From assembly GCF_000445105.1 (NCBI RefSeq), contig NZ_ATDP01000092.1:1-64000 (forward strand): a stretch of 64,000 nt of DNA, in the 5' to 3' direction. The DNA is from Sphingobium lactosutens DS20. GTDB taxonomy: Bacteria; Pseudomonadota; Alphaproteobacteria; Sphingomonadales; Sphingomonadaceae. The position numbers were made by a program, and so were the translations under genes. The notes under the pieces were generated by a model. The model had not been told where the DNA came from. It was given only the letters and a program-made list of their open reading frames with translations, and made no database searches. This document shows, in pieces, positions 45,146 to 57,477 of this stretch; position 1 is the stretch's first letter, and each line of letters starts with the position of its first letter.

Positions 45146-45445
45146 TCAGGCCCGGCGGGTCCCGTTGAAGGCCGACGCGCCGAACGCGCCCAGCTGCATA
45201 GTGCCGGTGATGGCGTCGCCCGCCACTTCCGCCTCGCATTCCAGCGTCATCGGCATCGGCATGGTCATTTCCATCTTCCAGGTCAGCTTGTCGCCATCGA
45301 CCTTGCCATCGACCACGTCGAGCGATCCCATCATGCCGGCAAAGGTGCCGTTGAACCGGTCGCCGTTGCTGACGACGGTGAAGACGCCCTTCTGGTCGCC
45401 CATCGGCGTCTTGGCCACGCAATCATAAGCGCCATCCACTGCCAT
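45146..45445 (-). CDS. Hypothetical small beta-rich protein
   Basis: 99 residues, no signal peptide. The alternating pattern (GAYDCVAKTPMGDQKGVFTV, DRFNGTFAGMMGSLDVVDGK, DKLTWKMEMTMPMPMTLECE, AITGTMQLGAFGASAFNG) suggests a small beta-barrel or sandwich. A GGAGAAGGA ribosome site precedes ATG 45445. No family named. 23 bp after the M16 peptidase gene on the same strand, possibly co-transcribed with it. Confidence 0.7.
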   Translation of the reverse strand: MAVDGAYDCVAKTPMGDQKGVFTVVSNGDRFNGTFAGMMGSLDVVDGKVDGDKLTWKMEMTMPMPMTLECEAEVAGDAITGTMQLGAFGASAFNGTRRA

Positions 45446-45468
45446 AGTCCTTCTCCTTTACGTTGGCG

Positions 45469-48351
45469 TCAATCAGCCAATGTGCCCATTTCCACCGGCA
45501 GGCCCACCGCGTCAAGCTGCGGCCGCACCTGTTTGACGTCGCCCACCACGACCCAGATCAGATTGTCGGGGTTGATCGCCTCACGCGCGGCCTTGTCCAT
45601 GTCGGCAGCGGTCATCGCGCGATAGGTCTTGGGCAACGTCTCATAATAATCGTCCGGCCGGCCGATCAGATGGTTGCGCATCATCGCGCCCAGCAGTTCG
45701 GACGATGTTTCGAAACTGCCGGGCAGCGACAAGATCTGGCTGTTGATCGTCTGGTCGCGCTCCGCCTGGGTGGTGCCCTTGGTGGTCAGATACTCCTTCA
45801 CATCCTGCCGCGCGGCGATGATCGATTCGCCGGTCTTGTCGGTCTGCACCGGGGCATAGACCAGCAGCGGGATCGTTTCCTTGACGCCCGGCAATGCCGT
45901 GCCCGCGCCATAGGCCCATCCCTTCGTTTCGCGCAGGTCCATCGTCAGGCGCGACGTGGTGCTGCCGCCCAGCACCTCGTTGGCGGTCAGCAGAGTCACC
46001 GGATTGTCGGTTCCCGCCTTGTTCGTCAGCACCCCCGCCAGGATCAGCGATTGCGGGCTTTGCGGCTTGTCGATCAGCACGATGCGCGACGGGCGCATCA
46101 TCCTGTCCATGCGGAACAGCTTGGTCCCCTTCTGCGCCGCCGGCGCCTTCCAGTCACCGAACCGCTTTTCGAGCAGCGGCATCATTTCGGCCAGCGTGGT
46201 GTCCCCCGCCACAAAGATGGTCGCATTGTCGGGGCGCATCCATGCGTTATGGAAAGCGGTCAGGTCCGCCCGCGTCACGGCTTTCACGCCGCTTTCCGTG
46301 CCCGACCCGGTGAAGGGAATGCCATAGGGGTGCGCCTGCCCATAGAGCAGCGGCGGCAGCATGCGCTGCGCGATCGCCATCGGCTCGGTCTTTTCCGCCG
46401 CGATGCGGGTCAGTACCTGGCCGCGTAGCCGCTCGACCTCCTCGGGGCGGAAGGCGGGATTGCGGATCACATCGGCCAGCAGGCCCAGCGACGCATCCAG
46501 ATTGGGCTTGAGCGCGAACAGCCCGACGGTCGTGCTGTCCATGCTGTTGGCCGCGCTGATCGCCGCGCCCAGCCGTTCCTGCTCCTCGGCAATCTCGATC
46601 GACGACCGGGTCGTCGTGCCTTCGTCCAGCAGCGCGGTGGTCAGGCCTGCCGTCCCCAGCTTCGCCTTGTCATCGGCGGCATTGCCCGCGTCGAACGCCA
46701 CCGACACCCGAACCGTCGGCACGGCGTCGCGCCGGGCGAAGACGACCGGAATGCCGTTCTTGAGCGTCCCATGCTCGACGTCGGGAAAGTCCAGATCCTT
46801 GACCGGCTCGATCGGTGGCTCGGCGATCCTAGTGGGGGCCGGCGGCGTCGCAGCGGCGGGAGCCGGCGCGGCGGGATCACGAAAATGCGCCGGCTGGTGC
46901 GTGGCGCCTTCTGCCTTCACATTCCCCGCCAGCGCATTGTCGGCGGCGCTACGCTCGCCGGGCGCGACAGTCAGGCGCAGCACCGGGCGGCCCAGCCATT
47001 TGCGCGCGGCCGCCGCCACACTCTGCGGCGTCGCGGCGGCGTAGATCGCCAGGTCCTTCTTATATTTGGCCGGATCGTCGGAATAGACCGCGCCTTCGGC
47101 CAGCGTCACCGCCTTGCCGGTAAAGCCGCCCACCTTTTCCAGCCCGCCGATCGTGCCCGACAGTTGGCGGGTCGCGGCGCGCTGCACCTCGTCGGCGCTT
47201 GGCCCGTTGGCCAGATAATCGGCCAGCAACTGGTCCAGCCGCTTGCCCACCGCGATCGGGTCCACGCCCGGTTTCACGTCGACCGTGATCTCCGCGAGGC
47301 TCAGCTTTTCGAACGGCTGCATGCTTGCCTTGACGCCCACAGCCACCTTCTCGTCCCGCACCAGCGCATTGTCGAGGCGCGATGAACCCAGGCCGCCGAA
47401 CACCGCCAGCGCCAGGTCCAGCTGCGGCAGGTCGGCGGAATTGACGCCGGGCACCACCCAGTTGCGATACAGCCGCGTGGCCGCGACATTGTCGTGCATC
47501 ATCACCTCGGCGTCCTTCGCCAAAGTGGGCACGCTGGCATCCACATCCTGGGGCGCGGGGCCGGCCGGGATGTTGCCGAACCATTTTTCGACCTTCGCCT
47601 TCGCCGTCGCCGCGTCGATATCGCCGGCCAGCACCAGCACGGCGTTGTTCGGGCCATAATGGGTCTTGAACCACATCTGCACGTCAGCCAGGCTCGCGGC
47701 ATTGAGATCCGCCATCGACCCGATGGTCGAATGGCGATAGGGATGGCCTTCGGGCATCAGCGCGGCCAGCTGGGCATATTCCACCAATCCATAGGGCTCA
47801 TTTTCGCCCATGCGCTTTTCATTCTGGACGACGCCGCGCTGCGTATCCAGCTTCACTTGCGTCACCGCGCCCAGCAAATGCCCCATGCGGTCGCTCTCCA
47901 GGAACAACGCCCGATCAAGTGCGCCAGTCGGGACCGTTTCGAAATAATTGGTGCGGTCAAACCAGGTCGTGCCGTTCCAGTCGGTCGCGCCGATATCCTC
48001 CAGTCGCCCGAAAAAAGGCCCGTCGGCATTTTCCGAGCCATAGAACATCAGATGTTCGAACAAATGGGCAAAGCCCGTCTTGCCCGCCGGCTCGTAGCGC
48101 GACCCGACATGATACCACACCGACACCGCGACGATCGGCGCCTTCCGGTCGGTATGGACGATGACGCGCAGGCCGTTCTTCAGCGTGAATTCCTCATAGG
48201 GAATATCGACCTTGGCGACCAGGCTGGACAAGGGCGCGGGCGCGGCGCTTGCAGCGGTCGCCTGCGCGGCGGCAGGCAGGCTGGGCATCAGCGCGATCGC
48301 CGACAGGCCGATCAGCAGGGGCAGGCGGCGCGACAGGGAGGATAGGGTCAT
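45469..48351 (-). CDS. M16 family (insulinase-type) zinc peptidase, two-domain
   Basis: 960 residues, a double-length M16 protein. Signal peptide (RRLPLLIGLSAIALMPSLPA). The N-terminal half has the inverted zinc motif GFAHLFEHLMF (HxxEH) and a downstream ENEPYG Glu region. The second half starts after an Ala/Pro-rich linker at LKNGIPVVFARRDAVPTVRV but reads GTAGLTTALLDEGT where HxxEH should be, so it is the usual inactive partner half. Periplasmic degradation of peptides is expected. ATG 48351 begins the signal peptide. Confidence 0.93.
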   Translation of the reverse strand: MTLSSLSRRLPLLIGLSAIALMPSLPAAAQATAASAAPAPLSSLVAKVDIPYEEFTLKNGLRVIVHTDRKAPIVAVSVWYHVGSRYEPAGKTGFAHLFEHLMFYGSENADGPFFGRLEDIGATDWNGTTWFDRTNYFETVPTGALDRALFLESDRMGHLLGAVTQVKLDTQRGVVQNEKRMGENEPYGLVEYAQLAALMPEGHPYRHSTIGSMADLNAASLADVQMWFKTHYGPNNAVLVLAGDIDAATAKAKVEKWFGNIPAGPAPQDVDASVPTLAKDAEVMMHDNVAATRLYRNWVVPGVNSADLPQLDLALAVFGGLGSSRLDNALVRDEKVAVGVKASMQPFEKLSLAEITVDVKPGVDPIAVGKRLDQLLADYLANGPSADEVQRAATRQLSGTIGGLEKVGGFTGKAVTLAEGAVYSDDPAKYKKDLAIYAAATPQSVAAAARKWLGRPVLRLTVAPGERSAADNALAGNVKAEGATHQPAHFRDPAAPAPAAATPPAPTRIAEPPIEPVKDLDFPDVEHGTLKNGIPVVFARRDAVPTVRVSVAFDAGNAADDKAKLGTAGLTTALLDEGTTTRSSIEIAEEQERLGAAISAANSMDSTTVGLFALKPNLDASLGLLADVIRNPAFRPEEVERLRGQVLTRIAAEKTEPMAIAQRMLPPLLYGQAHPYGIPFTGSGTESGVKAVTRADLTAFHNAWMRPDNATIFVAGDTTLAEMMPLLEKRFGDWKAPAAQKGTKLFRMDRMMRPSRIVLIDKPQSPQSLILAGVLTNKAGTDNPVTLLTANEVLGGSTTSRLTMDLRETKGWAYGAGTALPGVKETIPLLVYAPVQTDKTGESIIAARQDVKEYLTTKGTTQAERDQTINSQILSLPGSFETSSELLGAMMRNHLIGRPDDYYETLPKTYRAMTAADMDKAAREAINPDNLIWVVVGDVKQVRPQLDAVGLPVEMGTLAD

Positions 48352-48515
48352 CGAAGGGCCTCTGGCAGGAGCATGTGGACCATGGGACGCAGACGCGTCC
48401 GAAGGACCTGCACCATAGCGAGGCGTGATAGGCGCGCAATACGCAAAGGGTGGACAGCGACCCTGCGGGACGGCAATCCTGCGCGCCATATCCGTTCAGC
48501 AGAAAGCCCTGTCCC

Positions 48516-50195
48516 TTGATCAAACGCCTGTCCCTGTCGGCCGCCGCGCTCGCCCTGATCCTGCCGGCCGCCCTCCCCGCACAATCGCCCGGCCAACCGG
48601 CCGCCACCGATCCGGTCTTCACTGCGGCCGCGATGCGGGCCCATGTCGAATTCCTCGCCGATGATCTGCTTCAGGGCCGCGACACCGGCAGCGAGGGGCA
48701 TGAGATTGCCGCCCGCTATGTCGCCAGCCAGTTTGATGGCCTGGGCCTCGAACCCGCCGGTGACGCCGATGGACAGGGGCGCGGCTGGCTTCAGCGCATC
48801 ACTTTCCAGAAAACGGAGCGGACATCGACGCCGGCGACCCTCACTGTCTCCGGCCCCGCGGGCGACCAGAGTTTCACCCATGCCGGTGACGTGCTGATCG
48901 GCATGAATGCGGCGCAGCCGCGGCTGGACGTGCGCGCGCCGCTGGTCTTCGTCGGCTATGGCCTCGAAAATCAGCGCTTTGGCCTGGACGATTATGCCAG
49001 GCTGGACGTGAAGGGCAAGATCGTCGTCACCCTGCGCGGCTATCCCGAGGGCTTGCCGAGCGAGGAAGGCGCGCATCTGTCGGCGACCAAGGCAATGATC
49101 GCGGAACAGCATGGCGCGATCGGCATGCTGTCGATCGGCACGCTCCAGTCAATGAAGGCGCGGCCCTGGGCGCGCATGGTGCAGTTCGCCGACGAACCCG
49201 ATTTCACCTGGGTATCGCCCGAAGGCCAGCCCTTCGACCAGGCACCGGGCATCCGCGCCGGCGCGGCGCTCAACGACCCGGCCGCGCAGGCTATTTTTGC
49301 CGGCGCGCCGCAAAGCATTGCCGCGATCCGCAAATTGGCCGATCGCAAGGGCGGCAAGCCCAAGGGCTTCGCGCTCAAGACCAGCGTTCGCATCCAGTCC
49401 GAGAGCGCCAGCCAGCGCGTCACCAGCCCCAATGTCGTCGCCATCCTGCCCGGCAGCGACCCGGTGCTGAAGGATGAATATGTCGTCCTGTCCGCCCATC
49501 TCGACCATATCGGCGTCAGCCCGGCAAAACCGGGCGAACCTGCGGACAAGGACCGCATCAACAATGGCGCGCTCGATAATGGCGCGGGCATCGCGACGAT
49601 GCTGGAAGTCGCGCGCGCAATGGCCATGGCGCCGAACAAGCCGCGCCGGTCGATCATCTTCCTGGCCTCGACCGGCGAGGAAAAGGGCCTGCTGGGCGCC
49701 GATTATTTCGCCCGCCACCCTTCCGTCCCCATTCGCCAGATCGTCGGCAATGTCGATCTCGACATGCCGCTGCTGCTCTACCCCTTCACCGACGTCATCG
49801 CCTTTGGCGCGGATCACTCCACGCTCGGCCCCATCGTCGCGCAGGCGGTCAAGCCCATGGGCGTCAGCCTGTCTCCCGACCCGATGCCGCAGGAAAGCAT
49901 CTTCGTGCGATCGGACCATTATATGTTCGTGAAGCAGGGCGTCCCCGCCGTTTTCCTCGCCACCGGCTATGCCAATGGCGGTGAAAAGGCCTGGGGCGAT
50001 TTCCTGTCCGGCGCCTATCACCATCCCGGCGACGATATGAGCCAGAAGATCGACTGGCAGGCCGGCGCGCGTTTTGCGCAGGCCAATTACCGCATCACCC
50101 GCGCCATGGCCGACGCCGACACGCCGCCGCTGTGGTTCCAGAACGACTTTTTTGGCGATCTCTTCGCACCGCAGGCGCGCAAGGCGTCAAAATAA
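48516..50195 (+). CDS. M28 family zinc aminopeptidase-like exported protein
   Basis: 559 residues from TTG 48516, the codon that begins a good signal peptide (IKRLSLSAAALALILPAALPA). Metal ligands can be read in VLSAHLDHIGV, NGALDNGAGIATML, STGEEKGLLGADYF, IVGNVDLDM and a late His (AYHHPGDD). A PA-like insert lies at about residues 120-280. Divergent from the M16 gene with about 160 bp between, so both exported peptidases may share a promoter region. Confidence 0.9.
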   Translation: MIKRLSLSAAALALILPAALPAQSPGQPAATDPVFTAAAMRAHVEFLADDLLQGRDTGSEGHEIAARYVASQFDGLGLEPAGDADGQGRGWLQRITFQKTERTSTPATLTVSGPAGDQSFTHAGDVLIGMNAAQPRLDVRAPLVFVGYGLENQRFGLDDYARLDVKGKIVVTLRGYPEGLPSEEGAHLSATKAMIAEQHGAIGMLSIGTLQSMKARPWARMVQFADEPDFTWVSPEGQPFDQAPGIRAGAALNDPAAQAIFAGAPQSIAAIRKLADRKGGKPKGFALKTSVRIQSESASQRVTSPNVVAILPGSDPVLKDEYVVLSAHLDHIGVSPAKPGEPADKDRINNGALDNGAGIATMLEVARAMAMAPNKPRRSIIFLASTGEEKGLLGADYFARHPSVPIRQIVGNVDLDMPLLLYPFTDVIAFGADHSTLGPIVAQAVKPMGVSLSPDPMPQESIFVRSDHYMFVKQGVPAVFLATGYANGGEKAWGDFLSGAYHHPGDDMSQKIDWQAGARFAQANYRITRAMADADTPPLWFQNDFFGDLFAPQARKASK

Positions 50196-50270
50196 CGATT
50201 ATCCCGCCTCGCCCCTTGTGTGGTTTTTAAGCAACACTACATCCGATCCATCTACTTCCATGGGGATGTC

Positions 50271-52840
<2,570 letters not shown>

Positions 52841-52844
<4 letters not shown>

Positions 52845-53578
52845 CACAGGAAATGCCATACCCAAAACCGCTGCGGTTAGCTGGTGGAATTGACGTAAAG
52901 CAGTTGAGAAGGGACTTTCTAAAGGATGGGCATGTCCGGATTGAGCCTTTTCTTCATCCCGACGATGCCAACATATTACGCTTGGCTCTATTGGCCCGTA
53001 AGGATTGGCGACTCGTTCTAAACTCCGGGGACAAGGTATTCGAACTTGACGCCGATATGCTCCGCAACATGGGGCGGGATCATCGGGCTGCTCTCGACAA
53101 GGCTGTCTTAGAATCCAGCAGATACGAATTTCAGTATCGATATTGTTCGATCCGGGTGCCAGACTTTTTCGAGGATACCCTGTGTACTGGGGATGTGTTG
53201 ATGCAGTTCGTCGCATTCTTACGCTCCGAGTCCGTATTAAAGCTCGTGCGCACGACGATTGGCATGCAGCAAATTGCTTTCGCGGATGGACAGGCCACGA
53301 GATACGATGTGGGCCACTTTCTTACCGCGCATGACGATGCCGTCGAGGGCAAGCATCGTCACGCAGCGTATGTGATGGGCTTGACCGACAATTGGCGCGC
53401 TGAGTGGGGAGGCCTCCTGCTTTTTCATGAAGGCCGAGATCAATTGGCAGGGCGCAGGCCGGCGTTTAACAGCCTTGATCTTTTCAAGGTGCCGTCCGTG
53501 CATAGCGTATCGTTCGTCAATCCCTCAGCGGCGAGCAGCAGATTATCGGTCACGGGATGGTTCCGTTCTTACTCATGA
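52841..53578 (+). CDS. 2OG-Fe(II) oxygenase, prolyl 4-hydroxylase-like
   Basis: 245 residues. Iron-binding HxD is His164-Asp-Asp166 ([11 protein letters not shown]), the distal His is His221 ([12 protein letters not shown]) and the 2-oxoglutarate Arg is Arg234 (RLSVTGWF), with WGGLLLF between, as in the COG3751/Tpa1-like group of prolyl hydroxylases. The substrate may be a protein residue, but cannot be told from sequence. ATG 52841 overlaps the clpB stop as ATGA, so it is probably translated after clpB. Part of its sequence is less GC-rich than clpB, for example about 52 percent in 53221-53280 by hand count against 60 percent in 51001-51060. Confidence 0.85.
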
Positions 53579-53620
53579 TAAAGAAGGGGGAGCGATTTCT
53601 CGCTCCCCCTTCTTTATCAT
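53575..53620. terminator. 21-bp perfect hairpin, bidirectional terminator
   Basis: Bases 53575-53595 are the exact reverse complement of 53600-53620, around a TTTC loop. It lies between the convergent oxygenase and TonB-receptor genes and includes the oxygenase TGA stop. AT-rich outer arms (ATGATAAAGAA / TTCTTTATCAT) give A/T runs on both sides of a GC core, suiting both directions. Confidence 0.92.
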
Positions 53621-53651
53621 TATGAGCATTCGCAAACCGAATGCGACGCAT

Positions 53652-56534
53652 TTAAAACTTCATGGTTGCGCTCATAAAGAAGCGGCTACCCAAGACATCA
53701 TAGAGCGTCGGGAAGGTATTGGTCTGCTCACCGTTACCACCATTCTGCGTGCTCGCGGACAGCGGCGGCTTCTTATCGAACAGGTTGACCACACCGCCTC
53801 TCAGCGTGAAGTTATCGTTCACGTGGAAAGCACCTGACAGGTCGAAATAGTTGACCGAGTCAAAATGCTCTGAGGCGTAGACCGTGTCCGGATCATCATC
53901 ATTTGCCGAACCCAGATAGCGCCACAGCAGCGACAGTTCGAACTTCTCAGTTTCAAAAGTAGTCCGCAAAGTGGACCGCCATTTCGGAGTTGGAACTCCG
54001 CAGTTCGCACCAAATGCACCCGCGCATTTATAGGTGAGATCCAAACCAACGACTGGCGTGAAGTCATTTTTGATCAAACGGGTACCATCAAAGCCAAACG
54101 TTAGACGCGCATCTTCCGCGCCCAGAACGGGACCCAGTCCGATCCGATAATTTGCCGTGACGTCAACACCAGAGGTCTTCAAACCACCGCTGTTCACATA
54201 TCCATCAGTGAACGTATCGATTTCACCAATGCTATTACGAGCGATAGCATCACAATAATCCTGGTTGAAGCGAGTGAAACAAAGCGTTCCAATCGCATCA
54301 GTACCAACACCGGCGGTGATATAATTGTCGATCTTGATGTTGTAGTAATCGACAGTTGCAGAGAAGCCCGACAGGCTCGGCGGCGCAATCACGATCCCAA
54401 CAGTATATGTCTTCGCGGTTTCCTCACGAAGGTCCGGGTTACCACCGATGAAAGTGAGCGGGTTGACGTTATTGGGATCTTGAATAGCTGCGTTGCCGAT
54501 GTTGGAAGTCGGCGCTCCAGCAGCCGCGAACTGCGCTAGGCAGATGGCATTTAGCTGACCCTGCAGGGCGGCCGCAGTACCGCACTGGTCAGCATTTCCG
54601 TTAAAGCTAACAGTCGATCCAAGATACAATTCGTTGACGCTCGGTCCGCGAACAGCCTTCTGGTATTGACCGCGCAGCGTGATGCCACGCACCGGCTCCA
54701 ACTCGGCGCCTGCCGACCATGTGAACACATTGCCCGGAGCGTTCGAATACTTGGAGAAACGAGCAGCACCGGTCAGTTCGAACCGAGTTACGATGTTGTC
54801 GCGCAGCAGCGGAATGCGCGTTTCGCCGAAAAATTCGGTGACGTTGTAAGAACCCGACGTGGCCTGTCCAGGATTGAAACCAGCAACGTTTCCGCTGGCC
54901 AGATAGGTATCAGGCGCGACCGACCCCGCTTCCTTACGATATTCGGCGCCCAGAGCAATACCAACACCGCCAGCACCGAGATCAAACAGACTCGAATTGG
55001 TCACGGCGAAGGAAGCGACCTGCGTGCTGTACGTTTCGACATTGGTCGCCGTGATGCCAAGATAATCGGCGGCTTCTGGTGACAGGTTATTGAAACCGAA
55101 GATGTTGGCCGGCACACAACCCGCGTCGCGAGCAGATTCGCTTGCGCAAACCAGTTCACCGTTCAAAAGCACATTGTTGGTCGCATTGAGGAACCGATCA
55201 ATGGCGACGTTGCCCGCCTGGCGCTGCGTATTTTTCGTACGAGCATACATATAGTATCCGTCGTAGCTAAATCCGCTACCGATGTCGCCCTTCATACCAG
55301 CTACGAAGCGATATGCATTGCGGTCGTCAAAGTTCAAACGACCACCCAGTTGCGTAGTACGATAATTGAAGTTGGCATTGACGTAGCCATCGCCATCCGT
55401 GTCCAGAGAGCGTAGAGCGTTCTGGAAATCTCCCGTAAAGTAAGGAGAATCGACATAGAGCGGAATCTGACCAATTACGCCATCACCATACGGCGTACCA
55501 TTGCTGATCGGTGTGGCCGCAAGTTGAGCGCTTACGCGGTTATTAACAAACTGAGTTTCAATATAAGGCTGGAAACTGTCATTGATTTCGTAGCGCGCCT
55601 GAGCAGCGAGGACAAAGCGCTCTTGCGGAACCTGCAAATAGTTGACCGGCGCATAGTTATATGCATCGGCAGCCCCGTCATAGCACGTGTTCACATTACC
55701 CGCGAAATCTTGAATGTCGCAGCCCAGGCCAGTCGCTGCGCCCAGGCCTGGCACGTTGACACGCCCCTGCGGGACCGAGGGCGAACCGCCAAACACGAAG
55801 CCGCCATTGCCATCATCGACCAAAGCATTGCGGGCAAAACCTCGGGCGTCAGCGAACACTGACTTTCGCTTGGTGTAACCGGCAAAGACGGTGGCATTGC
55901 CACGACCATCATCGAAATTACCACCGATAACGCCGTTTACATCCCACACTCCGCCATCGCCGCGGCTGGTGATGTCATAGCTGGAATTCAGCTCAACACC
56001 CGAAAAGTCTTTCTTGAGAATGAAATTGACCGCGCCCGCAATTGCGTCGGAACCGTAAACTGCGGACTGCCCCCCAGTCACGACATCGACGCGCTCAATC
56101 AAGGCAGATGGAATCGTGTTCAGATCGACAATCTGGCTCACATCATACGACATGTAGCGACGCCCATCGACCAGCACGAGTGTCCGCTGCGAACCGAGGC
56201 CACGAAGGTTGACTGTCGCGACGCCACCGCCTGGATTGTTCGAAGCGGACGTCGATGTCGCCGTTACCTGGGGAAGGTCATTCAGCACGTTTTCGATATT
56301 CGCGGAACCGCCCTTTAGAGCGATGTCCTGAGCGCCAACGATATTGATTGGACTGCTGCTGGAAAGATCCGGACGCGCAATACGCGACCCCGTAACGATA
56401 ATAGTATCACCCATATCCGCTTCGGCTGCCTGGGGCGCGTCCTGCGCGATGGCGGCGCTGGCGATCAGCGACGCGCTCAGGATCGCCGGAGCGGCGCTGG
56501 CACGCAGCAGTGCCCTTTTCGAAAATGTCTTCAC
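53652..56534 (-). CDS. TonB-dependent receptor, second
   Basis: 960 residues. Signal peptide (RASAAPAILSASLIASAAIA), a TonB-box-like DTIIVTGSRI, plug (IENVLNDLPQVTAT, VATVNLRGLGSQRTLVLVDG, RVDVVTGGQSAVYGSDAIAG), and a barrel ending in aromatic Phe (FFMSATMKF). No carboxypeptidase-like domain, unlike the receptor at 9462. Ligand unknown. Base composition is visibly lower in GC than its surroundings: 47 percent by hand count in 55321-55380. No partner transporter or substrate-processing operon on its own strand. Confidence 0.93.
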   Translation of the reverse strand: MKTFSKRALLRASAAPAILSASLIASAAIAQDAPQAAEADMGDTIIVTGSRIARPDLSSSSPINIVGAQDIALKGGSANIENVLNDLPQVTATSTSASNNPGGGVATVNLRGLGSQRTLVLVDGRRYMSYDVSQIVDLNTIPSALIERVDVVTGGQSAVYGSDAIAGAVNFILKKDFSGVELNSSYDITSRGDGGVWDVNGVIGGNFDDGRGNATVFAGYTKRKSVFADARGFARNALVDDGNGGFVFGGSPSVPQGRVNVPGLGAATGLGCDIQDFAGNVNTCYDGAADAYNYAPVNYLQVPQERFVLAAQARYEINDSFQPYIETQFVNNRVSAQLAATPISNGTPYGDGVIGQIPLYVDSPYFTGDFQNALRSLDTDGDGYVNANFNYRTTQLGGRLNFDDRNAYRFVAGMKGDIGSGFSYDGYYMYARTKNTQRQAGNVAIDRFLNATNNVLLNGELVCASESARDAGCVPANIFGFNNLSPEAADYLGITATNVETYSTQVASFAVTNSSLFDLGAGGVGIALGAEYRKEAGSVAPDTYLASGNVAGFNPGQATSGSYNVTEFFGETRIPLLRDNIVTRFELTGAARFSKYSNAPGNVFTWSAGAELEPVRGITLRGQYQKAVRGPSVNELYLGSTVSFNGNADQCGTAAALQGQLNAICLAQFAAAGAPTSNIGNAAIQDPNNVNPLTFIGGNPDLREETAKTYTVGIVIAPPSLSGFSATVDYYNIKIDNYITAGVGTDAIGTLCFTRFNQDYCDAIARNSIGEIDTFTDGYVNSGGLKTSGVDVTANYRIGLGPVLGAEDARLTFGFDGTRLIKNDFTPVVGLDLTYKCAGAFGANCGVPTPKWRSTLRTTFETEKFELSLLWRYLGSANDDDPDTVYASEHFDSVNYFDLSGAFHVNDNFTLRGGVVNLFDKKPPLSASTQNGGNGEQTNTFPTLYDVLGSRFFMSATMKF

Positions 56535-56925
56535 GGTCCAGTCCCTTGCTCTGGAGTCGGCAGATTATCTGCCACCTAGTAGCCCGTACGGAGGGATATG
56601 GTGCCCGACAGCGATCCCCCCATATGGATTGGTGGAACCTGCGCGGGCTTCAGGGCGCTGTAAAGCATGGGAAAAGGTCCAGCGCCGCTTTTGACGAGGG
56701 CTGTATCATAATTGCAACAAGGGCGGGGAGCGGCAGTTTTACGATCTTGTTGCAATTAAATTTCACCTCGTAGCATGCCAGTGCAGCTTTCGTGCATCAC
56801 TTAGCCAGAACAGTGTCGGAAAATATGGTGCTGTGCAATCCATGCGGTACAGGGCCATCTCTTGACGCATATTTTCAGCAAAAGGCATGATAAGGCGGCA
56901 TCGAACGAACAGGGAGACAGGTGGC
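56535..56925. other. 391-bp intergenic region upstream of the TonB receptor
   Basis: No gene seen. It separates the minus-strand TonB receptor from a plus-strand gene and must hold both promoters. The only clear structure is a 13-bp inverted repeat at 56709-56758. Confidence 0.6.
56709..56758. promoter_or_regulatory. 13-bp inverted repeat upstream of the TonB receptor
   Basis: TAATTGCAACAAG at 56709-56721 and CTTGTTGCAATTA at 56746-56758 are exact reverse complements separated by 24 bases. It lies about 175-225 bp before the receptor start. Possible paired operator half-sites or an RNA hairpin; no T-run on the minus side. Confidence 0.5.
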
Positions 56926-57471
56926 ATGACACGCGGATACAAAATGCTGGGGGTCGTGACGCTGGTCCTGATGGCGAATCCCGGGCAGGCAGCGACCAAG
57001 GCGCGCCCACCACAGGCGGAATTGTTCACCAACCTGCTCCAATGCCGGTCGATCGCAGCGGATGCCGAGCGCCTTGCCTGCTTCGACCGCCAGGTCGGCG
57101 CGATGGAGACAGCATCGCAACGCGACGAAGTCGTGGTTCTGGACAAGAGCGAGCTTAACAAGACGCGCAAGACGCTGTTCGGCTTCTCCTTCCCGAAGCT
57201 GCCTTTCCTGGGCGGGGGCGACGATGATGACGCGGCCAAGGAAGAGGAAGGCGTCAGCCACATCCAAGCGACGATCGCCAGCGTGCGCAGCCTGGGTTAC
57301 GGCAAATGGCAGATCGGGCTGGAAGACGGCGCGCAATGGATGACGACCGAAGCGGTGACCGGACGTGACCCGAAGGCTGGCCAGTCGATCGAAATCAAGC
57401 GCGCGGCGATGGGCAGCTTCATGGGCAAGATCGAAGGCGGGCGCACCATCCGCATGAAGCGCGTCAGTTAA
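56926..57471 (+). CDS. Hypothetical periplasmic protein
   Basis: 181 residues from ATG 56926 with AGGGAGACAGG upstream. A signal peptide (YKMLGVVTLVLMANPGQAAT) is followed by LLQCRSIAADAERLACFDRQ, a short Cys-containing helix often seen in small sphingomonad exported proteins, an acidic loop (GGGDDDDAAKEEEG) and a C-terminal beta domain (HIQATIASVRSLGYGKWQIG; GRTIRMKRV). Function unknown. Convergent with the M23 peptidase, 6 bp away. Confidence 0.72.
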   Translation: MTRGYKMLGVVTLVLMANPGQAATKARPPQAELFTNLLQCRSIAADAERLACFDRQVGAMETASQRDEVVVLDKSELNKTRKTLFGFSFPKLPFLGGGDDDDAAKEEEGVSHIQATIASVRSLGYGKWQIGLEDGAQWMTTEAVTGRDPKAGQSIEIKRAAMGSFMGKIEGGRTIRMKRVS

Positions 57472-57477
57472 GCGCCA

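Noticed and set aside
50196..50270. Sigma-32-type promoter before clpB
   Set aside because: CCTTGTG is present at about 50214, but no convincing CCCCAT-type -10 element follows at the expected distance, so it is not listed as a feature.
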